NCBI GenBank assembly: GCA_900549215.1
Contig: URNJ01000081.1
Location: forward strand, 1 to 7,915
Direction of reading: 5' to 3'
Length of the DNA: 7,915 nucleotides
Origin: an uncultured Collinsella sp.
GTDB lineage: Bacteria > Actinomycetota > Coriobacteriia > Coriobacteriales > Coriobacteriaceae
A program made the position numbers and the translations under genes. The notes under the pieces were generated by a model. That model did not search any database and was not told where the DNA came from. It was given only the letters and a program-made list of their open reading frames with translations. This document shows, one piece after another, positions 1-7,300 of this stretch (positions are counted from its first letter, which is position 1; every line of letters starts with the position of its first letter).

Positions 1-1
1 C

Positions 2-610
2 GAGAAGCCCGATAAGCCCGATTCGAACCTCGCGTCCATGGGCATCTACATCTTCTCGGCTGACGTGCTAATCGAGGCGCTCGAGGAGGACGCTCTGGAC
101 CAGCGCTCGAGCCACGACTTTGGCAAAGACATCATCCCCAAGCTGCTCGGCGAGGGCAAGCGCCTGTACAGCTACGAGTTCCACGGCTTTTGGAAGGACG
201 TCGGCACCATCGCCAGCTTCCACGAGACCTCGATGGACCTGCTGGGCAACAACCCCGAGTTCGATCTGTTTGACAAGAACTTCCCCATCATGTCCAACAT
301 CACCACGCGTCCGCCGCACTACATTGGCCCGGACGGCCGCCTGGACGACTGCCTGGTCTCCAACGGCTGCAAGATCTACGGCACCGCTCGCCACTCGATC
401 CTTTCGACCGATGTCATCATCGAGGAGCGCGCCGTGGTCGAGGACTCCGTGCTGCTGCCGGGTGCGCACGTTAAGAGCGGCGCGCACATCTGCCGCGCTA
501 TTTTGGGCGAGAACTCCACGGTCGAAGAGGGCGTGAAGCTCGGCTCTGTCGATACCACCAAGGATACGGCCGTCGTTGGAAATGACGTCGTTATCGGGAA
601 GGGGGAATGA
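2..610 (+). CDS. glgC: Glucose-1-phosphate adenylyltransferase (ADP-glucose pyrophosphorylase) GlgC, C-terminal part; 5' end outside window
   Basis: This enzyme makes ADP-glucose and pyrophosphate from ATP and glucose-1-phosphate, the committed step of bacterial glycogen synthesis, in the cytoplasm. The reading frame is open from the first bases; 202 residues are visible, and about 180 N-terminal residues, including the nucleotide-binding G-rich loop, are missing. The fragment opens with EKP, the family motif whose Lys contacts glucose-1-phosphate, followed by SNLASMGIYIF, DFGKDIIP and WKDVGTI, all typical of GlgC. From about visible residue 105 to the end the sequence shows hexapeptide-like repeats (VSNGCKIYG, ARHSILS, VIIEERAVVEDSVLLPG), the left-handed beta-helix domain used for oligomerisation and allostery. 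The ATG at 38 is an internal Met of SMGIYIF, not a start. The stop at 608-610 lies 4 nt before glgD, so the two are almost certainly co-transcribed and probably translationally coupled. Confidence 0.96.
   Translation, partial: EKPDKPDSNLASMGIYIFSADVLIEALEEDALDQRSSHDFGKDIIPKLLGEGKRLYSYEFHGFWKDVGTIASFHETSMDLLGNNPEFDLFDKNFPIMSNITTRPPHYIGPDGRLDDCLVSNGCKIYGTARHSILSTDVIIEERAVVEDSVLLPGAHVKSGAHICRAILGENSTVEEGVKLGSVDTTKDTAVVGNDVVIGKGE
599..605 (+). promoter_or_regulatory. Ribosome binding site of glgD
   Basis: AAGGGGG lies 9 nt before the ATG at 615 and overlaps the last codons of glgC. It supports 615 as the glgD start over the in-frame TTG at 576, which would place 13 extra, non-conserved residues before the family-like N-terminus MINRKAIGYI. 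Confidence 0.7.
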
Positions 611-614
611 TCCG

Positions 615-1742
615 ATGATCAATCGCAAGGCCATCGGTTATATCACCGCTAACTACTCTTCGACCTACGGCAGCGTGCTGCTCAAGGACCGCCCCATCGC
701 GTCCGTCCCGTTTTTGGGCCGCTACCGCCTGATCGACTTTCCGCTGTCCAACATGATGAATGCCGGCATCAAGACCGTCGGCGTCGTCATGCCGGGTAAC
801 TACCGTTCGCTGATCGACCACGTAGGCTCGGGCAAGGACTGGGGCCTGGACCGCAAGAAGGGCGGCCTGTTCATGGTGCCCGGCAACGCGTATGGCACCA
901 CCAAGGGCGGTATGCGCTTCCTGCTGCGCGACATCATCTCCAACAAGACGCTGTTCCAGCGCTCGGACAAGCCCTACGTTGTGATGATGGGCACCAACAT
1001 CATCTTTAACATGGACCTTAACACCATCATCGACGCGCACGAGAACTCCGGCGCCCAAATGACCGTGGTGTACTGCAAGGCCACGCGCAACGTCGATGAC
1101 GAGACCAAGCTCGAGATTAACGAGAACGGCCGCCTGACGGGCGTGAGCGCCGGCGTCGTGTACGGCGACAACGCCTCTATGGACTGCTGTATCGTCAACC
1201 GCGAGACGCTGCTCGAGATTATCGACCACTACCAGGCCGCCGACTATCTGGACCTGCTCGAGGCACTCCAGGGCGACTTTGGCAACATCGACGTGTGCAG
1301 CTACGAGTACAAGGGCGAGGTCGTGGGCGTGTTTAGCGAGAAGTCGCTGTATCGCCGCAGCATGGACCTGCTCGACCAGACCGTAGCCGACCAGCTCTTC
1401 GATCCTGAGCGCCCGATTCTGACCAAGGCCCACGACGTGCCGCCTTCGCGCTACGCGACCGGCAGCCAGGCGTGCAACTCGATCATCTCGGCCGGCTGCA
1501 TCATCAAGGGCACCGTACGCAACTCGATCCTGTCGCGCGGCGTTGTGGTTGAGGAAGGCGCTTCGGTGACCAACTCGATCATCAACCAGAGCTGCATCAT
1601 CAAGAGCGGCGCCCGCGTTGAGAATGCCATCCTGGACAAGAACAACGTAGTTCCCACCAACACCGAGCTTCGCGGCACGCCCGAGAACATTCTGGTGCTG
1701 GGCAAGGCCCCGTTAACTCCCGATACCACCATCGTGCATTAA
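615..1742 (+). CDS. glgD: GlgD, non-catalytic/regulatory subunit of ADP-glucose pyrophosphorylase
   Basis: A 375-residue GlgC paralogue. In Firmicutes GlgD pairs with GlgC and raises its activity while being poorly active or inactive itself. The sugar nucleotidyltransferase fold is recognisable: the GRYRLIDFPLSN motif is kept at about residues 35-46. The N-terminal GlgC signature GGxGTRLxPLT is absent, replaced by TANYSSTYGSVLL (residues 11-23). The GDHIYKMDY motif, whose Asp is catalytic in GlgC, reads GTNIIFNMDL (126-135), so Asn128 stands where Asp is expected. Residues about 285-345 form the left-handed beta-helix domain with hexapeptide-like repeats (CIIKGTVRNSILSRGVVVEEGA). The length is close to the usual 340-380. 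It follows glgC by 4 nt and precedes glgA by 90 nt, as in a glgCDA operon. The absent signature and lost Asp are read directly; the regulatory role is inferred from the family. Confidence 0.95.
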   Translation: MINRKAIGYITANYSSTYGSVLLKDRPIASVPFLGRYRLIDFPLSNMMNAGIKTVGVVMPGNYRSLIDHVGSGKDWGLDRKKGGLFMVPGNAYGTTKGGMRFLLRDIISNKTLFQRSDKPYVVMMGTNIIFNMDLNTIIDAHENSGAQMTVVYCKATRNVDDETKLEINENGRLTGVSAGVVYGDNASMDCCIVNRETLLEIIDHYQAADYLDLLEALQGDFGNIDVCSYEYKGEVVGVFSEKSLYRRSMDLLDQTVADQLFDPERPILTKAHDVPPSRYATGSQACNSIISAGCIIKGTVRNSILSRGVVVEEGASVTNSIINQSCIIKSGARVENAILDKNNVVPTNTELRGTPENILVLGKAPLTPDTTIVH

Positions 1743-1773
1743 CGTAGGCACCGCAACATCGCTCGTAACATGT

Positions 1774-1809
1774 AGAATAGCCGCCCGGTTAGCGCCAGGC
1801 GGCTATTCT
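1774..1809 (+). promoter_or_regulatory. Perfect 12-bp hairpin in the glgD-glgA gap (attenuator, processing or stability element)
   Basis: AGAATAGCCGCC (1774-1785) pairs perfectly with GGCGGCTATTCT (1798-1809) around a 12-nt loop, where two further G-C pairs (1787-1788 with 1795-1796) are possible. The hairpin ends 13 nt before the glgA Shine-Dalgarno. The following bases (CGAATTGCAAC) contain no run of T, so it is not a textbook intrinsic terminator. A weak -10-like TAGAAT overlaps its left arm (1773-1778), but no matching -35 was found. It could partly end glgCD transcripts, protect mRNA ends, or set GlgA expression relative to GlgCD. Confidence 0.6.
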
Positions 1810-1822
1810 CGAATTGCAACAT

Positions 1823-1828
1823 GGGAGA
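1823..1828 (+). promoter_or_regulatory. Ribosome binding site deciding the glgA start
   Basis: GGGAGA lies 4 nt before the ATG at 1833 and overlaps the alternative in-frame ATG at 1821, which has no purine-rich site of its own (preceded by GAATTGCAAC). The start at 1833 is therefore preferred. Confidence 0.65.
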
Positions 1829-1832
1829 CAAT

Positions 1833-4109
1833 ATGGCAGATTCCAGCAAAAAGATGCAGATCGTGTTTGCCTCGGCCGAGTGCGCACCGTTTGTAAAGAC
1901 CGGTGGCCTGGGCGACGTGGCGGGCTCACTGCCTGCGGCGCTTGTGCGCGCCGGCGCCGAGGTCATCGTGATGGTGCCCAAGTACGCCACCATCAAGGAC
2001 GAGTACAAGGCGCAGATGGAGCACTTCTCCGACTTTTACGTGAGCCTGGGCTGGCGCAACGAGTACTGCGGGCTCGAGAAGCTCGAGCACGACGGCGTCA
2101 CCTATATGTTCATCGACAACGAGCGCTACTTTGCGCGCGACTATCCGTACGGCTTCTTTGACGACGGCGAGCGCTTTGCGTTCTTCTCCAAGGCCATCAC
2201 CGAGAGCCTGCAGCACCTGCCGGCCGGTTTTGAGTGCGACATCCTGCACTGCAACGACTGGCAGACGGCACTGGCGCCCGTGTTCCTGCGCGAGTTCTAC
2301 CAGGGCCTGCCGCTATACGACCGCGTCAAGACCGTGTTCTCGATCCACAACGTGGCGTTCCAGGGCCAGTTTAGCGACACTGTGATGGAGGACATCCTGG
2401 GTGTGGCGCACATTCCGGCGGCCGCCTCGCAGCTGCGTTGCGACGCCTGCAGCATCAATTTCATGCTGGGCGCGCTGCGCTATGCCGATGCCATCACCAC
2501 GGTGAGCCCCACCTATGCCAACGAGATCCAGACGCCCGAGTTTGGCGAGGGCCTGGACGGCGTGCTGCGCGAGCGCTCTTATGCGCTGCAGGGCATTTTG
2601 AACGGCATTGACGTGGCGGGCTTTGACCCGGCGACCGACAAGCGCATTGCCGCCAACTACACGGTTGATGACCGTTCCGGCAAGGCCGTGTGCAAGGCCA
2701 AGCTGCAGGAAGAGCTGGGGCTCGAGGTTCGCGACGACCGTCCGCTCATGGTGATGGTCACGCGCCTGACGCGCCAGAAGGGCATGGACCTGGTCATGTA
2801 CGCGCTCGACCGCATTTTGTCCGGCGGCGTGCAGGTGGCGGTGCTGGGCACCGGCGACCGCGACTACGAGGACGGCCTGCGCTACTTCCAGGACAAGTAC
2901 CCCGGCACCATGGCCGCACGCATCGAGTTCGATCCGGCGCTGTCGCAGCGTATGTATGCCGCCGCCGATATGTTCCTGATGCCCTCGAAGTTTGAGCCCT
3001 GCGGCCTGTCGCAGATTATCGCCATGCGCTACGGTACCCTGCCGATTGTTCGCGAGACCGGTGGCCTGAAGGACACGGTGATCCCGTATAACGAGTTTAC
3101 CGGCGAGGGCACGGGCTTCTCGTTTAGTAACTTTAACGGCGACGAGATGGGCGACGCCGTGTTCCGCGCGGCACGCCTGTTCTGGGACAACCGCGATGCC
3201 TGGAACCAGCTGGTCACGCAGGCCATGAGCCAGGACTTTAGCTGGACGCGCTCGGCCGACAAGTATCTGGACCTGTACTTCTTTATGCATCCGGAGATTG
3301 AGAGGCCGGCGGCTGTTGTCGACGAGCCTGTGGTTGCGGCCGAGCCCGAGCCCGAGGCCGAGCCGGTTGTTGAGGCGCCTGCTGCTGAGGAGCCCAAGGC
3401 TGAGGATAAGCCGGCTGCAAAGCCTGCCGCCAAGAAGACCACGACGCGCAAGACGACGGCCAAGAAGGCTACGACCACGAAGGCCGCTGCCACCAAGACC
3501 GCCGCAGCAAAGACGACTGCTGCCAAGGCAACGACGACGCGCAAGCGCACGACCGCCGCTGCCAAGAAGGCCGCCGAGGTCGAGGTTGCTCCCGAGGTAA
3601 AGGCCGAGACCCCCGAGGCCAAGCCGGCCGCTAAGGCTCCGGCCAAGACCGCTGTCAAGAAGACGACCGCGACCAAGAGCACGACCGCCAAGAAGGCTAC
3701 AGCTACGAAGGCGACGGCAACCAAGGCCACTGCAAAGAAGGCTGCCCCCAAGGCGGCCGCCAAGGTCGAGGAGACGCCTGCCGAGTCCAAGGCGGAGGCA
3801 ACCGTCGAGGCCAAGCCCGCCGCTAAGACCACCACGCGAAAGCGTACAACGGCAGCCAAGAAGACCACGGCAAAGGCCGCAACTCCCAAGGCAGAGACTA
3901 AGCCCGCTGCTGCCAAAGAGGAGCCCAAGGCCGAGGTAAAGGCCAAGCCGACGCCGAAGGCCGCTGAGGTCAAGGCCGCCCCTAAGGCAGAGGCCAAGCC
4001 CGAGCCCGCCAAGGAGACCCCGGTCTCCCCCGCCGCACCGGCCGAGGAAAAGGCCCCGACAAAGAAGACCTCCGTCCGCAAGGCAACGGCCACCCGCAAG
4101 CGCCGCTAA
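1833..4109 (+). CDS. glgA: Glycogen synthase GlgA (GT5) with a 268-residue Ala/Lys/Thr-rich, histone H1-like C-terminal tail
   Basis: Transfers glucose from ADP-glucose to the non-reducing end of alpha-1,4-glucan in the cytoplasm. The protein is 758 residues, whereas the family is usually near 480. Residues 1-490 form a complete GT5 core with the expected landmarks: K22-TGGL (ADP-glucose binding), IHNVAFQG with His172, R311-LTRQK316-G, FE388PCGL and RETGGL (407-412). Each is offset about +11 from my recollection of the E. coli numbering, so the core looks intact. After HPEIE the sequence switches to low complexity built only from A, K, T, E, P, V, R, S and D. Residues 491-530 are an acidic Pro/Glu/Ala hinge, 531-580 are basic with about 18 Lys/Arg and no acidic residue, and then basic and mixed blocks alternate up to a terminal RKRR. 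By hand count the tail has about 53 Lys, 10 Arg and 31 Asp/Glu. No stop, frameshift or second start separates tail from core. The tail's function is unknown. Confidence 0.96.
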   Translation: MADSSKKMQIVFASAECAPFVKTGGLGDVAGSLPAALVRAGAEVIVMVPKYATIKDEYKAQMEHFSDFYVSLGWRNEYCGLEKLEHDGVTYMFIDNERYFARDYPYGFFDDGERFAFFSKAITESLQHLPAGFECDILHCNDWQTALAPVFLREFYQGLPLYDRVKTVFSIHNVAFQGQFSDTVMEDILGVAHIPAAASQLRCDACSINFMLGALRYADAITTVSPTYANEIQTPEFGEGLDGVLRERSYALQGILNGIDVAGFDPATDKRIAANYTVDDRSGKAVCKAKLQEELGLEVRDDRPLMVMVTRLTRQKGMDLVMYALDRILSGGVQVAVLGTGDRDYEDGLRYFQDKYPGTMAARIEFDPALSQRMYAAADMFLMPSKFEPCGLSQIIAMRYGTLPIVRETGGLKDTVIPYNEFTGEGTGFSFSNFNGDEMGDAVFRAARLFWDNRDAWNQLVTQAMSQDFSWTRSADKYLDLYFFMHPEIERPAAVVDEPVVAAEPEPEAEPVVEAPAAEEPKAEDKPAAKPAAKKTTTRKTTAKKATTTKAAATKTAAAKTTAAKATTTRKRTTAAAKKAAEVEVAPEVKAETPEAKPAAKAPAKTAVKKTTATKSTTAKKATATKATATKATAKKAAPKAAAKVEETPAESKAEATVEAKPAAKTTTRKRTTAAKKTTAKAATPKAETKPAAAKEEPKAEVKAKPTPKAAEVKAAPKAEAKPEPAKETPVSPAAPAEEKAPTKKTSVRKATATRKRR
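3303..4106 (+). repeat. Low-complexity Lys/Ala/Thr/Pro-rich repeat region encoding the GlgA tail
   Basis: This stretch encodes GlgA residues 491-758. Degenerate repeats recur: TTTRKTTAKKA (residues 536-546), TTTRKRTTAA twice (567-576 at 3531-3560, and 666-675 at 3828-3857), KATATKATATKATAKKA-like runs (about 621-637), KPAAK and PKAEAKP units, and a terminal ATATRKRR. No Gly, Leu, Ile, aromatic, Cys, Met, His, Asn or Gln occurs. Composition and alternation of charge resemble the tails of histone H1, AlgP and other KPAAK-repeat nucleoid proteins; the similarity is compositional and does not establish homology. Confidence 0.85.
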
Positions 4110-4146
4110 CCCACAGACGATCTAAAACCTAATCAAAACCCTAAAC

Positions 4147-4177
4147 AAGGGGCGCTCCAACCGGGCGCCCCTTCTCT
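4147..4177 (+). terminator. Probable intrinsic terminator after glgA
   Basis: AAGGGGCGC (4147-4155) pairs with GCGCCCCTT (4165-4173) in a perfect 9-bp GC-rich stem with a 9-nt loop, followed by the T/C-rich CTCT. It begins about 38 nt after the glgA stop and ends the glgCDA unit. The T-run is short, so some read-through is possible. Confidence 0.75.
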
Positions 4178-4190
4178 GTAGATAGTTGAT

Positions 4191-4215
4191 AAAACGTTTT
4201 TCTAGGAAAACCGTT
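4191..4215 (+). promoter_or_regulatory. Palindromic sequences upstream of the fusion gene, candidate operator
   Basis: AAAACGTTTT (4191-4200) is a perfect 10-bp palindrome centred on CG, the style of LacI-family operators. It overlaps a larger dyad centred on CTAG (4202-4205), whose arms AACGTTTT (4193-4200) and AAAACCGTT (4207-4215) match except for one inserted C and the mismatched pair 4201/4206. A related TAAACGG occurs at 4225-4231. The region is clearly more AT-rich than the flanking genes. LacI-type regulators often control maltodextrin and glycogen genes, but no regulator gene is in the window, so the assignment is inference. Confidence 0.35.
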
Positions 4216-4237
4216 CGCCGATGGTAAACGGATGTTG

Positions 4238-4267
4238 TTTATACACCCTGTGTACAACAGATATACT
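4238..4267 (+). promoter_or_regulatory. Candidate sigma-70-type promoter for the GH13-GH77 gene
   Basis: TATACT (4262-4267) matches 5 of 6 bases of the -10 consensus. An 18-nt spacer separates it from the weak -35-like TTTATA (4238-4243, 4 of 6). TTGTTT at 4235-4240 is a better core match but with a 21-nt spacer. An inverted repeat sits over the spacer: TACAC (4242-4246) and GTGTA (4250-4254), flanked by TGTTG (4233-4237) and CAACA (4255-4259), which could be an operator. Location after a terminator and upstream of a large gene favours a promoter here. Confidence 0.4.
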
Positions 4268-4287
4268 TATATCTTGTGCGTAAAGCC

Positions 4288-4305
4288 CATGGCCCGCAGG
4301 CCGTG
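4288..4305 (+). other. Small leader hairpin in the 5' UTR of the GH13-GH77 gene
   Basis: CATGGCC (4288-4294) pairs with GGCCGTG (4299-4305), seven pairs including one G-U, around the loop CGCA. It lies between the candidate promoter and the ATG at 4329. No strong Shine-Dalgarno follows it (only GGA at 4319-4321), so leader structure may matter for translation. It does not look like any riboswitch class I recognise. Confidence 0.4.
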
Positions 4306-4328
4306 ATTCTATTGAACTGGACCGTACT

Positions 4329-7300
4329 ATGAGATTGATACACAACAGCCGCCTACCGCAGTTTCGCACTCCGTTTGGCGCTGTGACCACAGGAACTACC
4401 GTTGCACTCTCGGTTATTTTGGAGGATGCCGATCCCAACCAGGCAACACTCACCCTACGTACCTGGGTCGATGAAGTCGGCGAGACCCTGATTCCGATGG
4501 AGCACGAAGGCGATGGCATTTTTACCGGCGAGCTCAAATGCACTGAACCGTGTCTTGTGTGGTACAGCTTTATATGCAATATCGAGGGCCAGCCCGAGGT
4601 TCGCCTGGGCGCGCCCCAGGGCCGCACCGGCGGCGAGGGCATAACCTACGACTACGCCGAGGTGCCGTCCTTCCAGATTACCGTCTATAAGCACCGCGAG
4701 AACCGCCCCACTTGGTACGAGCGCGGCATGGTCTACCAAATCTTCCCCGACCGCTACGCCCGTGACGAGCATTGGCGCGAGCGCACAATGGCCGAACTCG
4801 AAAAACCGCGCAAGGGCATTCAGCGCCGGATGGTCGAGGACTGGAACGAGCCGCCCGTGTACGAGCGCGCCGAGGACGGCTCCATCAAGACCTGGGACTT
4901 CTACGGCGGCTCGCTCAAGGGCATCCAGGAAGACCTGCCCCGCATCGCCGAGCTAGGCTTTACAGCCATCTACCTCAACCCCATTTTCGAAGCCGCAAGC
5001 AACCACCGCTACGACACGGCCGACTACACCAAGATCGATCCGATCCTGGGCACTGAGCAGGACTTTACCGAGCTGTGCCAGGCAGCCGAGAAGCTGGGCA
5101 TCTCCATCATCCTGGACGGCGTCTTCAACCACACGGGTGACGACTCGATCTATTTCAACCGCTACGGCAACTACCCGGACGTGGGTGCCTGGCAGAGCGA
5201 GGATTCGCCGTGGCGCGATGCGTTTACCTTCCACGAAGACGGCTCGTACGACTGCTGGTGGGGCGTGGGCAACATGCCGGCCATCAACGAGAAGTCCGAG
5301 CTGGTGCGCGAGAGGCTCCTGGGCAAGGACGGCGTGATCCGCAAATGGCTGCGCGCCGGTGCCCATGGTTGGCGCCTGGACGTCGCTGACGAGCTTTCTG
5401 ACGACTTCCTGGCCCAGATCAAGAAGGCCGTACTTGCCGAAAAGCCTGACGCACTGTTGCTCGGCGAAGTCTGGGAAGACGCCTCCAACAAGATTAGCTA
5501 CGGCCATCTGCGCCGCTACCTGCAGGGCTCCGAGCTGGACTCTGCTATGGATTATCCCTTCCGCGACATGGTCATCGGCTTTTTGATGGGCTACAAGAAC
5601 GCCTACCAGGCAGCCGAGGATATCGAGACCCTGCGCGAGAACTATCCGCGTGAGGCCCTGTCTTGCGCACTTAATTTGCTCTCGAGTCACGACCGTCCGC
5701 GCATTATCTCGGTGCTCGGCGGCGGACCCGACGAGTCGAAGCTGCCCGAGTGCGAGCGCAGCAAATGGCGCCTGGACGAGAACTCGATGGGCCTGGCCAA
5801 GAGCCGTTTTTGGCTCGCCACGCTCATGCAGATGACCTTCCCAGGCGTGCCTTCGATCTACTACGGCGACGAATACGGCCTGGAGGGCCTTACCGACCCG
5901 GGCAACCGCCGCACCCTGCCGACCAAGGACCAACTGCACGACTTCGACACGCTGGCTATTGTCAAGAACGCCTCCGCCGTACGCCGTGCACTGCCATTTA
6001 TGATCGACGGCGAGATCAAGGCCTTCGCGCTCAACGACGAGGTGCTGGCATACAACCGCACGGGCAAGAATGGCGAGTTCGCGACGGTTATCATCAACCG
6101 CAGCCTGCGCAATTCGCACCGCGTGACGATTCCGGCACTCGGCGAATGTGCGAGTGACGTGATCAGCGGTCACGAGTGCGAGATCCACAACGGCACGGTC
6201 ACGCTCGATCTGTATCCGCTGGGCTCGTCGATCATCTATCACCATGCCGAACAGCGCCTGCAGGAGCCGCTCGATCACGGCGCGGGCGTCGTGTGCCATA
6301 TCACCTCGGTGCCCACCGACGACGGCAAGCCCGGCACGATTGGTGCGCCCACGCGTCGCTTTATCGACCATCTGGCCGCTATGGGCATGCGCTACTGGCA
6401 GGTTCTGCCTGTCAACCCGACTGACTTCTTCCGCTCCCCTTACGCTGGGCCTTCGGCCTTTGCGGGCAATATTGACCTGCTGCCCGAAAGCCAGGAGGAG
6501 CTGGCGGCCGACTTTGAGACTTGGAAGGCCCGTGGCGGCGAGGATGCAGACCCGCTCTACACGGCGTTTAAGCATCGCAACGCCGACTGGCTCGAGAAGT
6601 ACTGCGTCTACATGGCCGTTAAGAAGTACTTTGAGGGCGAGTCGCGCCACGATTGGCCGGCAGATGTCGCGCGCTACAACGAGTATCTGATCGATGACAA
6701 GCGTTTCCACGACGAGGCTGAACTGCAGGCGTACATGCAGTATCGCTTTGACCTGGCCTGGTGCGAGCTCATGAACTACGCGCACAAGAAGGGCATCGAG
6801 GTCATCGGCGATATTCCTATGTATGTTTCGGACGATTCGGCCGATGCGTGGAGCGAGCCCGAGAACTTCTGGCTGTCCGATACCGGCAAAGCGATTGAGA
6901 TCTCTGGCGCGCCACCCGACAATTTTGCGCCCGAGGGCCAGGTGTGGGGCAACCCCACCTTCCGCTGGGACCACATGAAGGAGAACAGCTACCGCTGGTG
7001 GATGGACCGTCTGCGTCGCGCGTTTTCGCTCTACGACCGCGTGCGCCTGGACCACTTCTTGGGATTCCACAGCTACTTTAGCATTCCCGCAGGCAAGGCC
7101 TGCGCCGACGGCCGCTGGCTGGCGGGTCCGGGCAAGGATCTATTCCAGACTGCCTACGACGAGCTGGGTCCGCTCAACTTTATCGCCGAGGACCTGGGCT
7201 ACCTGACGCCCGGCGTTCGCGCCATGGCTTCGACCTGCGGCTTCCCCGGTATGGACGTACTGGAGTTTAGCGACTACGACGTTCGCTGCGGCGTGCATCC

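Noticed and set aside
576..614. Upstream TTG start extending GlgD by 13 residues
   Set aside because: The extension lies inside glgC, shows no family similarity, and the AAGGGGG site is placed for the ATG at 615.
591..1433. Minus-strand open frame opposite glgD
   Set aside because: Shadow of a well-supported gene; no family motif, and composition is typical of antisense high-GC frames.
1773..1778. TAGAAT as a -10 box for a glgA-specific promoter
   Set aside because: No acceptable -35 lies 16-19 nt upstream, and transcription would start inside the hairpin stem. Kept only as a remark.
1821..1832. Upstream ATG start for GlgA at 1821
   Set aside because: No ribosome binding site precedes it, and GGGAGA at 1823-1828 sits correctly for the ATG at 1833. 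The difference is only four residues.
3029..4099. Long minus-strand open frame (356 residues), Ala/Val-rich and superficially membrane-like
   Set aside because: It is the complement of the Lys/Ala/Thr-rich GlgA tail: Lys and Thr codons read backwards give Leu, Phe, Val and Gly. The hydrophobic look is a mirror artefact.
3303..4106. GlgA tail as a separate gene fused by frameshift or assembly error
   Set aside because: The frame is continuous, there is no stop or plausible internal start with a ribosome site at the junction, and GC content and codon style match the core. The repeat copies differ in codons, which is unlike an assembly collapse or duplication.
4953..7070. Very long open frame on the minus strand (about 705 residues)
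   Set aside because: It lies fully antisense to the GH13-GH77 gene, whose conserved motifs are certain. Its translation is Val/Ala/Arg/His-rich with no recognisable motif, as expected from high-GC codon bias.
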